Source: CAYYYW01 sp964476245
GTDB taxonomy: Bacteria > Patescibacteriota > Microgenomatia > UBA1406 > HO2-37-13b
Direction: 5' to 3'
Assembly (NCBI GenBank): GCA_964476245.1
Contig: CAYYYW010000004.1
Coordinates: forward strand, 16,307-80,306
DNA: 64,000 nucleotides
The position numbers and the translations under genes were made by a program. The notes under the pieces are model-generated. The model was not told the DNA's origin and made no database searches. It saw only the letters and a program-made list of their open reading frames with translations. Shown here in pieces: positions 50,598-59,784 of the stretch. How positions within the stretch are numbered: the stretch's first letter is position 1; each line of letters starts with the position of its first letter.

Positions 50598-51271
50598 ATT
50601 TCATAACCTCCTTTTCTTTGATCTTTGGCAATTCGACCATTTTTTAAGGAAATGACTCTTTTTTTAAAACTATTAACAACGTCAACATTGTGAGTAGCAA
50701 TTAAAATAGTTTTTTTGCCCTCCAGTTTTTTAAAAATTTTCATTATCTCCCAAGTAGTTTTTGGATCAAGATTGCCGGTCGGCTCATCGGCTAATATAAT
50801 ATTTCTTTTCCCGCTTATGGCTCGGGCAATAACTACTCGTTGTAGTTCTCCGGCAGATAGCTGTAAGGGAAACATTAATTTTTTATCAGCAAGGCCAACG
50901 AGTGAAAGAACCTGTTCCACCTCTTGTTTGATTTGGCGATTTGAGATTTTGGTTACCGTAAGAGCCAAAGCGATATTTTCAAATACGTTTTTTTCTGGGA
51001 GAATTTTAAAATCTTGAAAGACGACCCCCATTGATCGTCGTAGTATTTCAATTTGGCGAAAATTTTTATCGGTAATATCTTCACTATCGACAAAAATAGA
51101 GCCGGCAGAAGGAAGCATTTCACGAATAATTAGTTTGATTACGGTAGTTTTTCCAGCGCCAGAAGGTCCGACTAAAAATAAAAACTCATTATCATCTATT
51201 TCAAAAGAAATATTATCTAAAGCAAGATTTCCTAGAGGAAATTTTTTGGTGACGTTGTCGAATTTTATCAT
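50594..51271 (-). CDS. ftsE: Cell-division ABC ATPase FtsE
   Basis: 225 residues. Walker A GPSGAGKTT (35-43), Q-loop VVFQDFKILPE, signature LSAGELQRV, Walker B ILADEPTGNLD, and switch His in ATHN. The sequence is typical of FtsE. The operon is ftsE-ftsX-coiled-coil peptidase. Confidence 0.94.
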   Translation of the reverse strand: MIKFDNVTKKFPLGNLALDNISFEIDDNEFLFLVGPSGAGKTTVIKLIIREMLPSAGSIFVDSEDITDKNFRQIEILRRSMGVVFQDFKILPEKNVFENIALALTVTKISNRQIKQEVEQVLSLVGLADKKLMFPLQLSAGELQRVVIARAISGKRNIILADEPTGNLDPKTTWEIMKIFKKLEGKKTILIATHNVDVVNSFKKRVISLKNGRIAKDQRKGGYEI

Positions 51272-51280
51272 AATACTGAA

Positions 51281-51736
51281 TCATGGTACTTCTACTAATC
51301 CAACATCCATTAACCAACCAGCCTTTTCCGCCGTAAATGTTTCTCCCCAAACTATCACTTTTTTCCCCAAATATTGGGAGAGATCAACGGTAGTTGATGT
51401 TAAATAAACGTTTTGGGATTCTCCGCCGGGTCGTTCTAAGTGAAACTGGCCCTCACCTTCAATACCGCCTTCGCGTAGAGTTCCTTCAGCTTTGTCTTTG
51501 AAAGTTTTTTTATCTTGAATGCCGGCAGAGTCTTGGGGTTCTTCGGTTGATTGTTGAGTGGAAAAAAGCTTTTGTTTTCCTGCGGATAATTGTTTTCCAG
51601 CGTAGACGAGAAAACCGGTAACAATACCTAAAATAACAATAGAAAAGAAAATAAGAATTATTTTGTTAGTGGGGATATTTTCTTCTATTTCTTCAATTGG
51701 ATGAATAAGTTGATTATTGGAATTTTCTTCAATCAT
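51281..51736 (-). CDS. Membrane-anchored protein with small C-terminal beta domain
   Basis: 151 residues from the ATG at 51736; six more codons upstream (MLFLEH) are possible. One helix (IILIFFSIVILGIVTGFLVY) is followed by a Ser/Gln/Lys-rich linker and a C-terminal domain (about 95-151: VYLTSTTVDLSQYLGKKVIV, then WLMDVGLVEV), which looks like a small OB-type barrel. CPR genomes carry such proteins beside ftsE. Function unknown. It starts the ftsEX transcript with nine bases between. Confidence 0.6.
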   Translation of the reverse strand: MIEENSNNQLIHPIEEIEENIPTNKIILIFFSIVILGIVTGFLVYAGKQLSAGKQKLFSTQQSTEEPQDSAGIQDKKTFKDKAEGTLREGGIEGEGQFHLERPGGESQNVYLTSTTVDLSQYLGKKVIVWGETFTAEKAGWLMDVGLVEVP

Positions 51737-51789
51737 ATGTTCTAAGAATAACAAACAATAAAATAAAAATCAACGCAGGAATTTATTAA

Positions 51790-52536
51790 TCAAGCCTCTA
51801 TTTTAGAAAAAAGAAAAGTTCCGATGGCAAGAGCAACGATGCTTAAAAAACTTAAAACAGCAATGTCGGTTATTAAGCTGAAATGGCCGACATTAACTAA
51901 GGAAGTTCTTAGACCATCAACTCCATAAGTAAGAGGATTTATATTGGTAATTATTTGGAGGAACCAAGGGATTCCCTTTAAAGGAAATAGAGCCCCGGAC
52001 AAAAAGAAAAGAGGCATAACCAGAAAATTCATGATCAATTGAAATCCATGAAAATCTTCAAGCACCGAGGCAATGGCGGTACCTAAGGCCGTGAAAAACA
52101 GCGAGATAAGAAACATTATTAAAAATGAAGCTGGTAAGGCAGCCAGACTGTACGGTTTAAAACCAACAATCAGTGTTAAAAGAAGGATAATAAGTCCTTG
52201 CAATACCGAAATGGTTGCTCCACCCAAAGTTCTTCCGATCATAATTTCCAGCCGAGAAACAGGAGCGACCAGTGTTTCTTTTAGAAAACCAAATTGTCTA
52301 TCCCAAATCAGTTCTATCCCCGAGAATATGGCCATGAAAAGAATCCCTTGAGCAATAACTCCCGGAACAATAAAATCTATATAATTGCCAGCCCCTGCTT
52401 TTTTAAATATAGGCCCAAAGCCAAAGCCTAGGGCAACTAAAAAAAGAATAGGCGGACCTAAAGAACCAATTATTCGTGACCTTGACCGAACATAGCGTTT
52501 TAATTGTCTCAACCAAAGAATATAAATAGTGTTCAT
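51790..52536 (-). CDS. ABC-2 type exporter permease
   Basis: 248 residues with six helices. ABC-2/DrrB pattern: FIVPGVIAQGILFMAIFSG, the FGFLKETLVAPVSRLEIMIG loop and PLFFLSGALFPLKGIPWFLQ. It pairs with the ATPase gene one base upstream. Substrates of such exporters include drugs, lipids and polysaccharides; this one is unknown. Confidence 0.9.
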   Translation of the reverse strand: MNTIYILWLRQLKRYVRSRSRIIGSLGPPILFLVALGFGFGPIFKKAGAGNYIDFIVPGVIAQGILFMAIFSGIELIWDRQFGFLKETLVAPVSRLEIMIGRTLGGATISVLQGLIILLLTLIVGFKPYSLAALPASFLIMFLISLFFTALGTAIASVLEDFHGFQLIMNFLVMPLFFLSGALFPLKGIPWFLQIITNINPLTYGVDGLRTSLVNVGHFSLITDIAVLSFLSIVALAIGTFLFSKIEA

Positions 52537-52537
52537 A

Positions 52538-53344
52538 CTATCTTCCCATCATTTTTCTTCTCATTCTTATGTGGTCTAAACCAGTTGCTTCTTCTTCTCG
52601 AACGGCGCGACCGGTTAAAGCCAAAAAGGCTTCCTCTAAAGAAGAGGTTTTTGTTTTAATTTTTAACTGTGAAGAAGTTCCTTGAGTAATAATTTTTCCA
52701 TGGTCAATGATAGCGATTCTCTGGGCAATTTTTTCTGCCTCTTCCATATAATGAGTGGTAAAAAATACAGTTATATTTTCTTTTAGATTTAGGTTTTGAA
52801 TATATTCCCACATCTGGTTTCGAGTTTGCGGATCAAGACCGAGGGTCGGTTCATCAAGAAAAAATATTTTAGGATGATGAAGTAAGCCACGGGCGATTTC
52901 AAGTCTTCTTTTCATTCCGCTGGAAAATGTTTTAACTAAGTGATTTCTTCTTTGCCACAAATCGACCATGTTTAAAAGCTCTTCTATTCTTTGTTGTCTT
53001 AATTTAAGAGGAACATTATATAAAATTCCGTGGAATTCTATATTTTCATAGGCGGTTAATTCATCGTCAAGACTGGGATCTTGAAAAACAATCCCAAAAG
53101 ATTTTCTGACTTCATTCTGGTTTTTTAGCGGATTATAACCGTTGATAAATATTTCTCCGCTGGTTGGTCGAAGAAGAGTGGTTAACATTCTAATAGTTGT
53201 TGATTTGCCAGCTCCGTTTGGTCCCAAAAAAGCGAAGATTTCGCCCTTGTTTATGGTGAAAGAAATGCTGTTTACAGCGGTAAAACCATTGAATTTTTTT
53301 GTTAAAGCGTTAACTTCGATAATTTTATTGGGGTTTTTATTCAT
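52538..53344 (-). CDS. ABC-2 type exporter ATPase (DrrA-like)
   Basis: 268 residues. Walker A GPNGAGKST near 38-46, Q-loop FQDPSLDDELTAYENI, signature FSSGMKRRLEIARGLLHHP, Walker B FLDEPTLGLDPQTR, and switch His TTHYMEEAE. The C-terminal extension (SLEEAFLALTGRAVREEEAT) is of the DrrA kind. It forms a transporter with the downstream permease. Confidence 0.93.
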   Translation of the reverse strand: MNKNPNKIIEVNALTKKFNGFTAVNSISFTINKGEIFAFLGPNGAGKSTTIRMLTTLLRPTSGEIFINGYNPLKNQNEVRKSFGIVFQDPSLDDELTAYENIEFHGILYNVPLKLRQQRIEELLNMVDLWQRRNHLVKTFSSGMKRRLEIARGLLHHPKIFFLDEPTLGLDPQTRNQMWEYIQNLNLKENITVFFTTHYMEEAEKIAQRIAIIDHGKIITQGTSSQLKIKTKTSSLEEAFLALTGRAVREEEATGLDHIRMRRKMMGR

Positions 53345-53435
53345 AAGAATTTATTATTAGTTTTTATTTTTCTTTCTTTCATACAAAATTCGTCCCTTAT
53401 GAAAGGTTTTTATTTTTGACGTTAGCAGGATTATT

Positions 53436-53735
53436 TTATTGCTGTTTTATATAATTCTGGCTGCTTCCAAATCCTTCTTTTTCTTCCCTTTGTTTTGCCG
53501 TATTTACAACTATGTTTCTTCCTTCCACGTCTTTGTCGTTCATTTCGGCCTTGGCTTTTTCTGCATCAGCCTCATTGGTAAACGTTACAAAACCAAAACC
53601 TCTTGATCTGCCGGTTGAACGATCAGATATAATAACCGCATCCACGATTTCTCCATACTGGGCAAATAATTCCTTTAGGGAATGACCACTCATTGACCAA
53701 GGAAGATTACCTACAAATAATTTTTTTTTATCCAC
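53436..53735 (-). CDS. RRM-type RNA-binding protein
   Basis: 99 residues, one RRM. RNP2 LFVGNLPWS (6-14) and RNP1 RGFGFVTF (about 45-52) are intact. A GTG start is set by an excellent ribosome-binding site (GAGGAGGTGAATA) at the right distance. Bacterial RRM proteins bind single-stranded RNA and are often cold-induced. The tail is short (GFGSSQNYIKQQ). Monocistronic. Confidence 0.94.
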   Translation of the reverse strand: MDKKKLFVGNLPWSMSGHSLKELFAQYGEIVDAVIISDRSTGRSRGFGFVTFTNEADAEKAKAEMNDKDVEGRNIVVNTAKQREEKEGFGSSQNYIKQQ

Positions 53736-53892
53736 GCATATTCACCTCCTCTCAGGTTTTTATTTTTATAAAACACAGTTAATAGACTGAATTATTGATT
53801 GATGCAGTTTAAATAACATTTTTTGAAAGGATAGACATATTATCTCATATTTGAAGAAATTTTACCACTGTAAAACAGGATTTACGCATGTG

Positions 53893-54318
53893 TTATTTCT
53901 TACCCAACGCCCCTTTTAGTTTTAAACTATTAATGTCGTTTTGTAGATTGTGTATTCTCGCCTCGATATTTTGAAGAATTTTTTGTATTTCTAAATCTTT
54001 TATATCGTCTTCTTTAATATCATCTGTAATTTCCTCAACGTCTTCGTCTAAATCGTCAACGTCTTTTTCAATTTCCTTGAGGCTTTTTGATGTTTTATTA
54101 ACAGACATTTGAATAAAAAGAGATAAATAAATAGCCTCTATTGATAAGATCGTGGTCAAAAAAAGCAGCGTCTGATAAAAGGAGAAACCAAAATAAATTA
54201 GTATAAAAACACCAATAAAGAAAAAGCTGTGGATTATAATCGACATGGGTGTACCGATAAACTCCACTAATTTAAATGAAATTCTTTCCAGCGTTGAGTT
54301 ATTTTTACCTACTTGCAT
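53893..54318 (-). CDS. Two-helix membrane protein with acidic coiled-coil tail
   Basis: 141 residues. A short head (LVEFIGTPMSIIIHSFF) leads into two hydrophobic helices (about 25-46 and 48-70), then a very acidic region (KEIEKDVDDLDEDVEEITDD) and a coiled coil (IQKILQNIEARIHNLQNDIN). It resembles DUF1003 or iron-permease-like small proteins in its membrane part, but I am not sure of either. Confidence 0.5.
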   Translation of the reverse strand: MQVGKNNSTLERISFKLVEFIGTPMSIIIHSFFFIGVFILIYFGFSFYQTLLFLTTILSIEAIYLSLFIQMSVNKTSKSLKEIEKDVDDLDEDVEEITDDIKEDDIKDLEIQKILQNIEARIHNLQNDINSLKLKGALGKK

Positions 54319-54663
54319 GTTTTAAATAACAAAAATTATAAATTAGTTTTTAAAAGATAAAGATTAAGACGCTTTGTTAATCTTTTTTCGAAGAAGACTA
54401 ATATTGTATTTTACTATTTTAATCACCGTGGTTCAACTATAAGATATCATACTATCGAGATTCTTTTATCTGTTTATTAACTTGATAAAAAAATTCTAAC
54501 GTCGTCCACCCATCTCGATTCCGGGGTAAAATTTCCTATAAAAATACTAACACTATCCACGAACCTGGAGAAAGCTTCTTAATACTCTAAATTGATTGAT
54601 GGTGAGGACGGTTGGTCTTTTATATAGAAGCAGGTTCTAATTTTTTTGATATACTTTAGATTA
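54319..54663. other. Intergenic region, one hairpin
   Basis: No ORF or tRNA is seen. A hairpin at 54359-54385 (AAAGATTAA/TTAATCTTT followed by TTT) has the form of a plus-strand terminator, yet no plus-strand gene lies before it. The rest has no feature I can name. Confidence 0.4.
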
Positions 54664-55497
54664 ATGCCATATAAGAATTTTATTATTCAGTCTCTTAAGG
54701 AGGCGGCGATTATCGCCAATAAAAATTTTGGGAAAGTCTTTGGGAAAATCATTGAACAAACAAAAAAAATCGACAACAATCAAGTTGTGACGAAAACAGA
54801 CTTAGACATTGGAAACTTGCTAACTGGTAAAATTCAGCAATATTTTCCAGACCACAATATTATTGATGAAGAAATAGGCATTATTAATAATAAATCTTCT
54901 TTAACGTGGGTGGTTGACCCCATAGATGGAACGAGCAACTTTGCTAACGTATTACCCATGTATGGTATTATGATTGGATTGCTTAAAGATGATTCGCCTG
55001 TTGCTGGTGGAATTGTTTTGCCTTTTTTTAATGAAATTTATTTTGCCGAAAAAGGACAGGGCGCATTTTGTAACGCTAAACAAATTCATGTAACTGACAA
55101 AACAAATCTAAAGGAGGTTCCTCTAGTGTATGCCATGGATGCATGTCGGGAGAATCCACAATCCACTTATAAAGAATGTCAACTGTTAACAAAGATTATG
55201 TTAAACATCCGTAATTATAGATCAAGTAATTCGTGTTATGACATAATGATGGTGGCGAAAGGAAAATACGGTGGATGGTTAAACAGAACTACTAAGATTT
55301 GGGATAATGTTGCTCCACAAATAATTATCGAAGAAGCCGGAGGTAAGTACACCGACTTTATAGGAAAAAAGATTGACTATTCAAACCCGGTATCTAAAAC
55401 AGATAAAAACTTTACCGTTTGCGCTGCTTCTCCGCCGTTGCATCAAAAATTGCAAGAAATTATTAAAAACCATAATTATTCTGGCTTTTTATCATAG
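54664..55497 (+). CDS. Inositol monophosphatase family protein
   Basis: 277 residues from the ATG at 54664; the TTG six codons earlier is less likely. Metal-binding motifs: IDEEIG near residue 70, WVVDPIDGTSNFA near 85-97, and the C-terminal IWDNVAPQIIIEEAGGKYTD. It removes phosphate from inositol phosphate or related sugar phosphates, using Mg. It is alone on this strand and overlaps the convergent YibE/F gene by six bases. Confidence 0.88.
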   Translation: MPYKNFIIQSLKEAAIIANKNFGKVFGKIIEQTKKIDNNQVVTKTDLDIGNLLTGKIQQYFPDHNIIDEEIGIINNKSSLTWVVDPIDGTSNFANVLPMYGIMIGLLKDDSPVAGGIVLPFFNEIYFAEKGQGAFCNAKQIHVTDKTNLKEVPLVYAMDACRENPQSTYKECQLLTKIMLNIRNYRSSNSCYDIMMVAKGKYGGWLNRTTKIWDNVAPQIIIEEAGGKYTDFIGKKIDYSNPVSKTDKNFTVCAASPPLHQKLQEIIKNHNYSGFLS

Positions 55498-56595
55498 TGA
55501 TTTATTTGAGGCGGTGATAGAGGCAATAATTGTTGTAATCGGTACAGCTAAAATAAGTCCGATACTGCCAACTAAAGTTCTAACAATTTCTTCGGCAATC
55601 ATTTCGTAATTTATAATTTCCGAAAAAGGATGAGGGTTATGGACAAAAAGAAGAAATAAGGGTAGGGCTGCTCCTGCATATACAAGCACCAATGTATTAA
55701 CCATTGACGAGATATGATCTTGACCGACAACCATTGACTTTTGATAAAGCTCCTTCTTTGTTAATTTTCTGTTAGTTTCTTTTAGTTGGAAAACAACGGC
55801 CGATTGGGAAATAGTAATATCGTCTAAAACTCCCAAAGCACCAATAATTATTCCCGCCAGTAAAATTCCTCTCATATTAATTGATCCTTGTTTGAACACC
55901 TGTAGAAATCCTGCCTCTTCCGAGGAAAAACCGGTTAATTTGGTGAGTTCGACAAAGACGACCGACAACACTCCTGTAATCACCAAAGCAATAAAAGTGC
56001 TGATAATAGCAACTAATGTTTTTTTGTTAAATCCATGGGAAAGAACAAAAGTCACCGGAACAATAAAAAGAGAAGCTAAGACAGTGGCGATAACAGGATT
56101 GCTGCCATTTAAAATATTTGGAAGAATGGAGAAAAAAATCATCATAAAGGAAAAAGCCATTCCTAATAGAGAAGTTAACCCTCGTAACTTAGCAATGGCT
56201 AAAACTAAAATGACAAAAATAATAAAAAGAAGAAGTAAGGGACCATGCCGAATATAGTCTTTTATATAAAAAACATTATTGCCTTTATTACTTTTGCTGT
56301 AAACAACTGATACTTTGTCACCAACCAAATATTTTTGAATATTGGCAAGCGGCAAATCACCGCTTTCAATGGTAATGATTTTATCTTTTAAAGACCCTTT
56401 TGTCACTAAAAGCCCCAGCTTCTGATAGAGTTGTTTTTTTCCCATCACTTCAATTTCTTTTTCTTCCTTTATTGAAACAACTTTTCCCTCAAGGATTTCT
56501 TCTTGAGGTATTTGAGCAAAAACAGAATTTCTGTTTATTAGAAAAATAAATCCAACAAATAAGATTACTAATATTATTAGTTTTAATTGCCTCAT
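55492..56595 (-). CDS. YibE/F-like membrane protein
   Basis: 367 residues. A signal-like N-terminus (LIILVILFVGFIFLINRNSV) precedes a small beta domain (about 35-115; VVSIKEEKEIEVMGKKQLYQ), then seven or eight helices. The family block GALGVLDDITISQSAVVFQL and VGQDHISSMVNTLVLVYAGA are intact. Function is unknown in most species. A ferritin remnant lies upstream. Confidence 0.9.
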   Translation of the reverse strand: MRQLKLIILVILFVGFIFLINRNSVFAQIPQEEILEGKVVSIKEEKEIEVMGKKQLYQKLGLLVTKGSLKDKIITIESGDLPLANIQKYLVGDKVSVVYSKSNKGNNVFYIKDYIRHGPLLLLFIIFVILVLAIAKLRGLTSLLGMAFSFMMIFFSILPNILNGSNPVIATVLASLFIVPVTFVLSHGFNKKTLVAIISTFIALVITGVLSVVFVELTKLTGFSSEEAGFLQVFKQGSINMRGILLAGIIIGALGVLDDITISQSAVVFQLKETNRKLTKKELYQKSMVVGQDHISSMVNTLVLVYAGAALPLFLLFVHNPHPFSEIINYEMIAEEIVRTLVGSIGLILAVPITTIIASITASNKSL

Positions 56596-56612
56596 AGTTC
56601 TATTAAAAAATG

Positions 56613-56865
56613 TTAATCATGTTCTTCAAACATTTTATCAAAAGTGGCGTCATTATTTCTTAATTATTCAATAAGTATGGCCGCATGTTCTTTTTCTTCA
56701 TCACGATTGTGAGCTAAAATCTTTTTTAATTCTTCATCTAGAGATTATCTAGCGCGGGCTAAGTTTTTAGCTTTCTCATCCTGTTTTCCCGCATCAGAAA
56801 CCAAACAATTGAAAAAATCTATCAAATAGACAGCCAAATAAACTCTTTTTAAACCAAATTTCTTT
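56613..56865 (-). pseudogene. Ruined encapsulin-type ferritin-like gene
   Basis: The best frame reads LKKFGLKRVYLAVYLIDFFN, then SDAGKQDEKAKNLARAR, a stop, SLDEELKKILAHNRDEEKEH then AAILIE, a second stop, and LRNNDATFDKMFEEHD before the end. The middle part with DEEKEHA is characteristic of encapsulated ferritin-like proteins. Two in-frame stops and no good start show it is dead. No encapsulin gene is in the window. Confidence 0.65.
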
Positions 56866-56873
56866 AGCTATTT

Positions 56874-57635
56874 TTATTGAGTTAACCAACCACCATCTAC
56901 ATAAATTACACTACCTGTAATATAATCGGCTTCATCTGAGGCTAAGAACACCGCAGTGGTCCCAATATCGTCGGGCTTGCCAAATCTTCTTTTGGGAATC
57001 CGCGCCAAAAGGGAATTCTTTGTCTTTTCATCACTTAAAAGCATTGTTGTCATATCAGTTTCTATAATCCCTGGAGCAATAACATTGATATTAATTCCTT
57101 TTTCTCCTAATTCAATGGCTAAATCTTCAGTTAAGCCAATTATTCCACCTTTTGAGGCGGCATAATGAGCTACCTTTCCAAAACCAACACCGACTCCTCC
57201 TGAAGCGATTGAGGCAATATTAATAATTCTTCCACCATTGGGCATAATTTTTACTGCTTCTTGAATACAGAGAAATTGGCTTTTAAGATTGGTGTCAATT
57301 ACTTTATCCCATTCTTCCTCAGCGATGTTTGTAAAAGACTTCATAAAAACAATGCCAGCATTATTAACTAAAATATTAAGCTGTTCAAAGTTGTTTTTAA
57401 CCTCATTAAACATTTTTATTACATCCTCTCTTTTTGAAACATCAGCCTGGATAGAAAAGGAATCCACTCCTAAGGTTTTAATTTCGGAAACAACAGCCTT
57501 AGCTTTTTCAAGATTTGAATGATAGTTTACGGCAACTAAAGCTCCAGCTTTAGCCAGTGATAAAGCAATCCCACGACCTATTCCTTGAGAACCACCGGTT
57601 ACTAAAGCTTTTTTCCCTGATAAGTTAAATATCAT
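56874..57635 (-). CDS. Short-chain dehydrogenase/reductase (FabG-like)
   Basis: 253 residues. Cofactor motif VTGGSQGIGRGIAL (8-21), NNAG near 91, catalytic Ser in NIASIASGGVG and YAASKGG (Tyr and Lys), and a C-terminal DYITGSVIYVDGGW. It reduces or oxidises an alcohol/ketone with NAD(P)H. It lacks the fatty-acid operon context of FabG, so I leave the substrate open. The start overlaps the DUF134 gene by four bases. Confidence 0.9.
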   Translation of the reverse strand: MIFNLSGKKALVTGGSQGIGRGIALSLAKAGALVAVNYHSNLEKAKAVVSEIKTLGVDSFSIQADVSKREDVIKMFNEVKNNFEQLNILVNNAGIVFMKSFTNIAEEEWDKVIDTNLKSQFLCIQEAVKIMPNGGRIINIASIASGGVGVGFGKVAHYAASKGGIIGLTEDLAIELGEKGININVIAPGIIETDMTTMLLSDEKTKNSLLARIPKRRFGKPDDIGTTAVFLASDEADYITGSVIYVDGGWLTQ

Positions 57636-57925
57636 TTTTCTTCACCTCCTCTTCTTTTTATTCTAATTGCTTTACCTTGAATAATTGCTTGAGCAATTTT
57701 CTGATGAGCATTTCCTAATATTCTAGCAAAGGTTGGTTGAGAGATTTTCATTTTTTCAGCCGCTTGTGTTTGCTCCAATCCATCAACCTCGTAAAGCTTC
57801 AGCGTTTCAAGCTCATCAGCTTCTAAAACGATTTCCTCAAGAAACCGCAAAGGTATTCCTTGAGGTTTAAAATAATAAACATTTGGTTTAAACCGCAAAC
57901 AGCGTCTTATTTTTGGTCTTGGCAT
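57632..57925 (-). CDS. DUF134 (UPF0251) HTH DNA-binding protein
   Basis: 97 residues. Family start MPRPKIRRCLRFKPNVYYFK, the acidic ILEADELETLKLYEVDGLEQ and the helix-turn-helix QTQAAEKMKISQPTFARILG. These proteins often occur with NifX/NifB-type and MinD-ferredoxin ATPase genes in anaerobes, as here. It is probably the regulator of this metal/redox cluster. It overlaps the SDR gene and starts two bases before the CDF stop. Confidence 0.9.
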   Translation of the reverse strand: MPRPKIRRCLRFKPNVYYFKPQGIPLRFLEEIVLEADELETLKLYEVDGLEQTQAAEKMKISQPTFARILGNAHQKIAQAIIQGKAIRIKRRGGEEK

Positions 57926-57926
57926 A

Positions 57927-58988
57927 TTATTGTCTTTCTAAATTAGTTTTACAATTGGGACATTTTAAGGTAGAACAGGGCGTTGCGTGTTGATGGATTA
58001 TTTTATAACCGCATTTTAGACAAACGCAATAGCCACCGGGCCCTTTGCCAGTTGCTTTTTCTGATACTTCCTTAAATCTTCCTTGTTTTTGCCAGCCAAA
58101 ACCTTTACCAAACACCGGTTGGTAAAAGCTACTGGACATTTCATGGCTTCTAATCTGAATGGTAACATATTGTAGATTGCCAACTTTGTTCATTAGACCT
58201 TCTCTTAATTTATCGGAAATGTTGGCGGCTTTTTCTACACTTAAACTACTTGGTAATTTTATCTCCAAATTGACAGTTATTATTGAACCCTTTTTTTGTG
58301 TCTTTAAAGAAAAAATTTGAATCTTTTGGGATTGAGTGATTGATTTAATTTTTTCTTCAATCTCTTTCCCGGCAGAAACATCAAGCAAAGAGTCAACCGC
58401 TTCTTTTCCCAAAGAGAAAGACTCTTTGATTATATAAAGACCGATTAATAAAGCTAACAATGAATCTGCATAAATCCAGTATTTAACTAAAAACAAACCA
58501 CTTAAAACTGCCAAAGAAATAAAAACATCAACTCTTGAATGAAATCCGTCCGTAAGCAGGCTAATTAAATTTTCTTTTTTCCCAAAATAGATTTTCAGCC
58601 TTGCCATAATTTCGTTAACAACAGCGGAAAATATCATCACCAAAAAGGCAAGGTAGCCAATTTTTACTTCTTCCGGTTTAATAAAACCCTGATAGGCTTC
58701 ATAAATAATCCCCAAACCTGTGCCAAGCAATATCAAAGTAATAAGAGTACCGGCTAAAACTTCAAACTTGTAATGACCATAAGGGTGTTTCTGATCGCTT
58801 GGTTTTTTGGAAACTTTGATCCCTACATAACTAATGGTTGAAGATAAAACATCCATAGAAGAATGTAACCCTTCGGCTGAAATAGCGACGGAATGAGAAA
58901 TTAGACCAATAAAAATTTTCCCACCGGCTAAAATCGCATTGACCAATATTGAGATTGCGGCAATCTTATTTTTTATTAGCGTTTCCAT
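57927..58988 (-). CDS. Cation diffusion facilitator transporter with zinc-ribbon tail
   Basis: 353 residues. Six helices in the first 205 residues, with metal-site His/Asp residues (SSMDVLSSTISYVG and LLTDGFHSRVDVFISL). A cytoplasmic ferredoxin-like domain follows (about 210-285), then an unusual tail with GGYCVCLKCGYKIIHQHATP and CPNCKT: a zinc ribbon or metal-binding segment. CDF proteins export Zn, Fe or related metals. The ribbon tail resembles that added to some archaeal and CPR homologues. Confidence 0.9.
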   Translation of the reverse strand: METLIKNKIAAISILVNAILAGGKIFIGLISHSVAISAEGLHSSMDVLSSTISYVGIKVSKKPSDQKHPYGHYKFEVLAGTLITLILLGTGLGIIYEAYQGFIKPEEVKIGYLAFLVMIFSAVVNEIMARLKIYFGKKENLISLLTDGFHSRVDVFISLAVLSGLFLVKYWIYADSLLALLIGLYIIKESFSLGKEAVDSLLDVSAGKEIEEKIKSITQSQKIQIFSLKTQKKGSIITVNLEIKLPSSLSVEKAANISDKLREGLMNKVGNLQYVTIQIRSHEMSSSFYQPVFGKGFGWQKQGRFKEVSEKATGKGPGGYCVCLKCGYKIIHQHATPCSTLKCPNCKTNLERQ

Positions 58989-58998
58989 GATTTTATGA

Positions 58999-59772
58999 TT
59001 AAAACGCTTGTTTACGAAAAATAACTGAAATCAAAAATAATATCACGCCAGAAACAATTATCATCGGACCAGTTGGCAGGTGGACAAATCTGGCAATAAA
59101 GATCCCGGCAAGTGCTGAAACAGCCCCAAAAAAAACTGCCGAAATTTTATACCAACGTAGATTTTTACTTATATTTTTTGCTGAGGCCGCAGGAATAGCA
59201 ATAAGAGCAACGGTTATCAATCCTCCCACCAGATAAACAGCCAGAGCGACAACTATAGCAATGCTCAATAGATAAAGCAAATTGTATAGATTTATATTAA
59301 CACCCTCTATTACTGCTAAGTCTTCGTATACATTCATCAGCATCATTTTTTGGTATATCTTTTTTACTACATAAAAAATGAGAAGGCTTAATATAACCGT
59401 CATAAGCGTTTCTTGCGCATTTATTTTCGTAATATTGCCGACTAAAGCTTCTTCCGCTTTGCCAATAGGTAAAATGAGAAGCGCCGTCCCTACTCCGGAG
59501 GCAAAAATAATCGCGGCCAAGTTTTCCATGGGTAGTTTTGTCCTTTTTTCTAAAAGCCAAATTAAAATGGCGCCCAGAATAACAAACGGAAACGCTCCTA
59601 ACGACATGCTAAATCCATAAATAATGGCTAAAGCGACTCCAGGCAGAGTTAAATGAGCTAAGGGTCCAGCGACCACGGACATTTTTTTGGAAAGCATTAG
59701 TGTGCCAAGATAGCCGGCGACTCCGCTTATAAAAATCCCACTTATTAAAGTTAGAATGAGTTGGTACGACAT
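58999..59772 (-). CDS. Metal ABC transporter permease (ZnuB/MntB-like)
   Basis: 257 residues, seven or eight helices of the ABC-3 family: PLAHLTLPGVALAIIYG, VGTALLILPIGKAEEALVGN and VGGLITVALIAIPAASAKN. It takes up Zn, Mn or Fe with the ATPase encoded next upstream. No periplasmic binding protein gene is seen in the window. Confidence 0.9.
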   Translation of the reverse strand: MSYQLILTLISGIFISGVAGYLGTLMLSKKMSVVAGPLAHLTLPGVALAIIYGFSMSLGAFPFVILGAILIWLLEKRTKLPMENLAAIIFASGVGTALLILPIGKAEEALVGNITKINAQETLMTVILSLLIFYVVKKIYQKMMLMNVYEDLAVIEGVNINLYNLLYLLSIAIVVALAVYLVGGLITVALIAIPAASAKNISKNLRWYKISAVFFGAVSALAGIFIARFVHLPTGPMIIVSGVILFLISVIFRKQAF

Positions 59773-59784
59773 ATTTATTATGGA

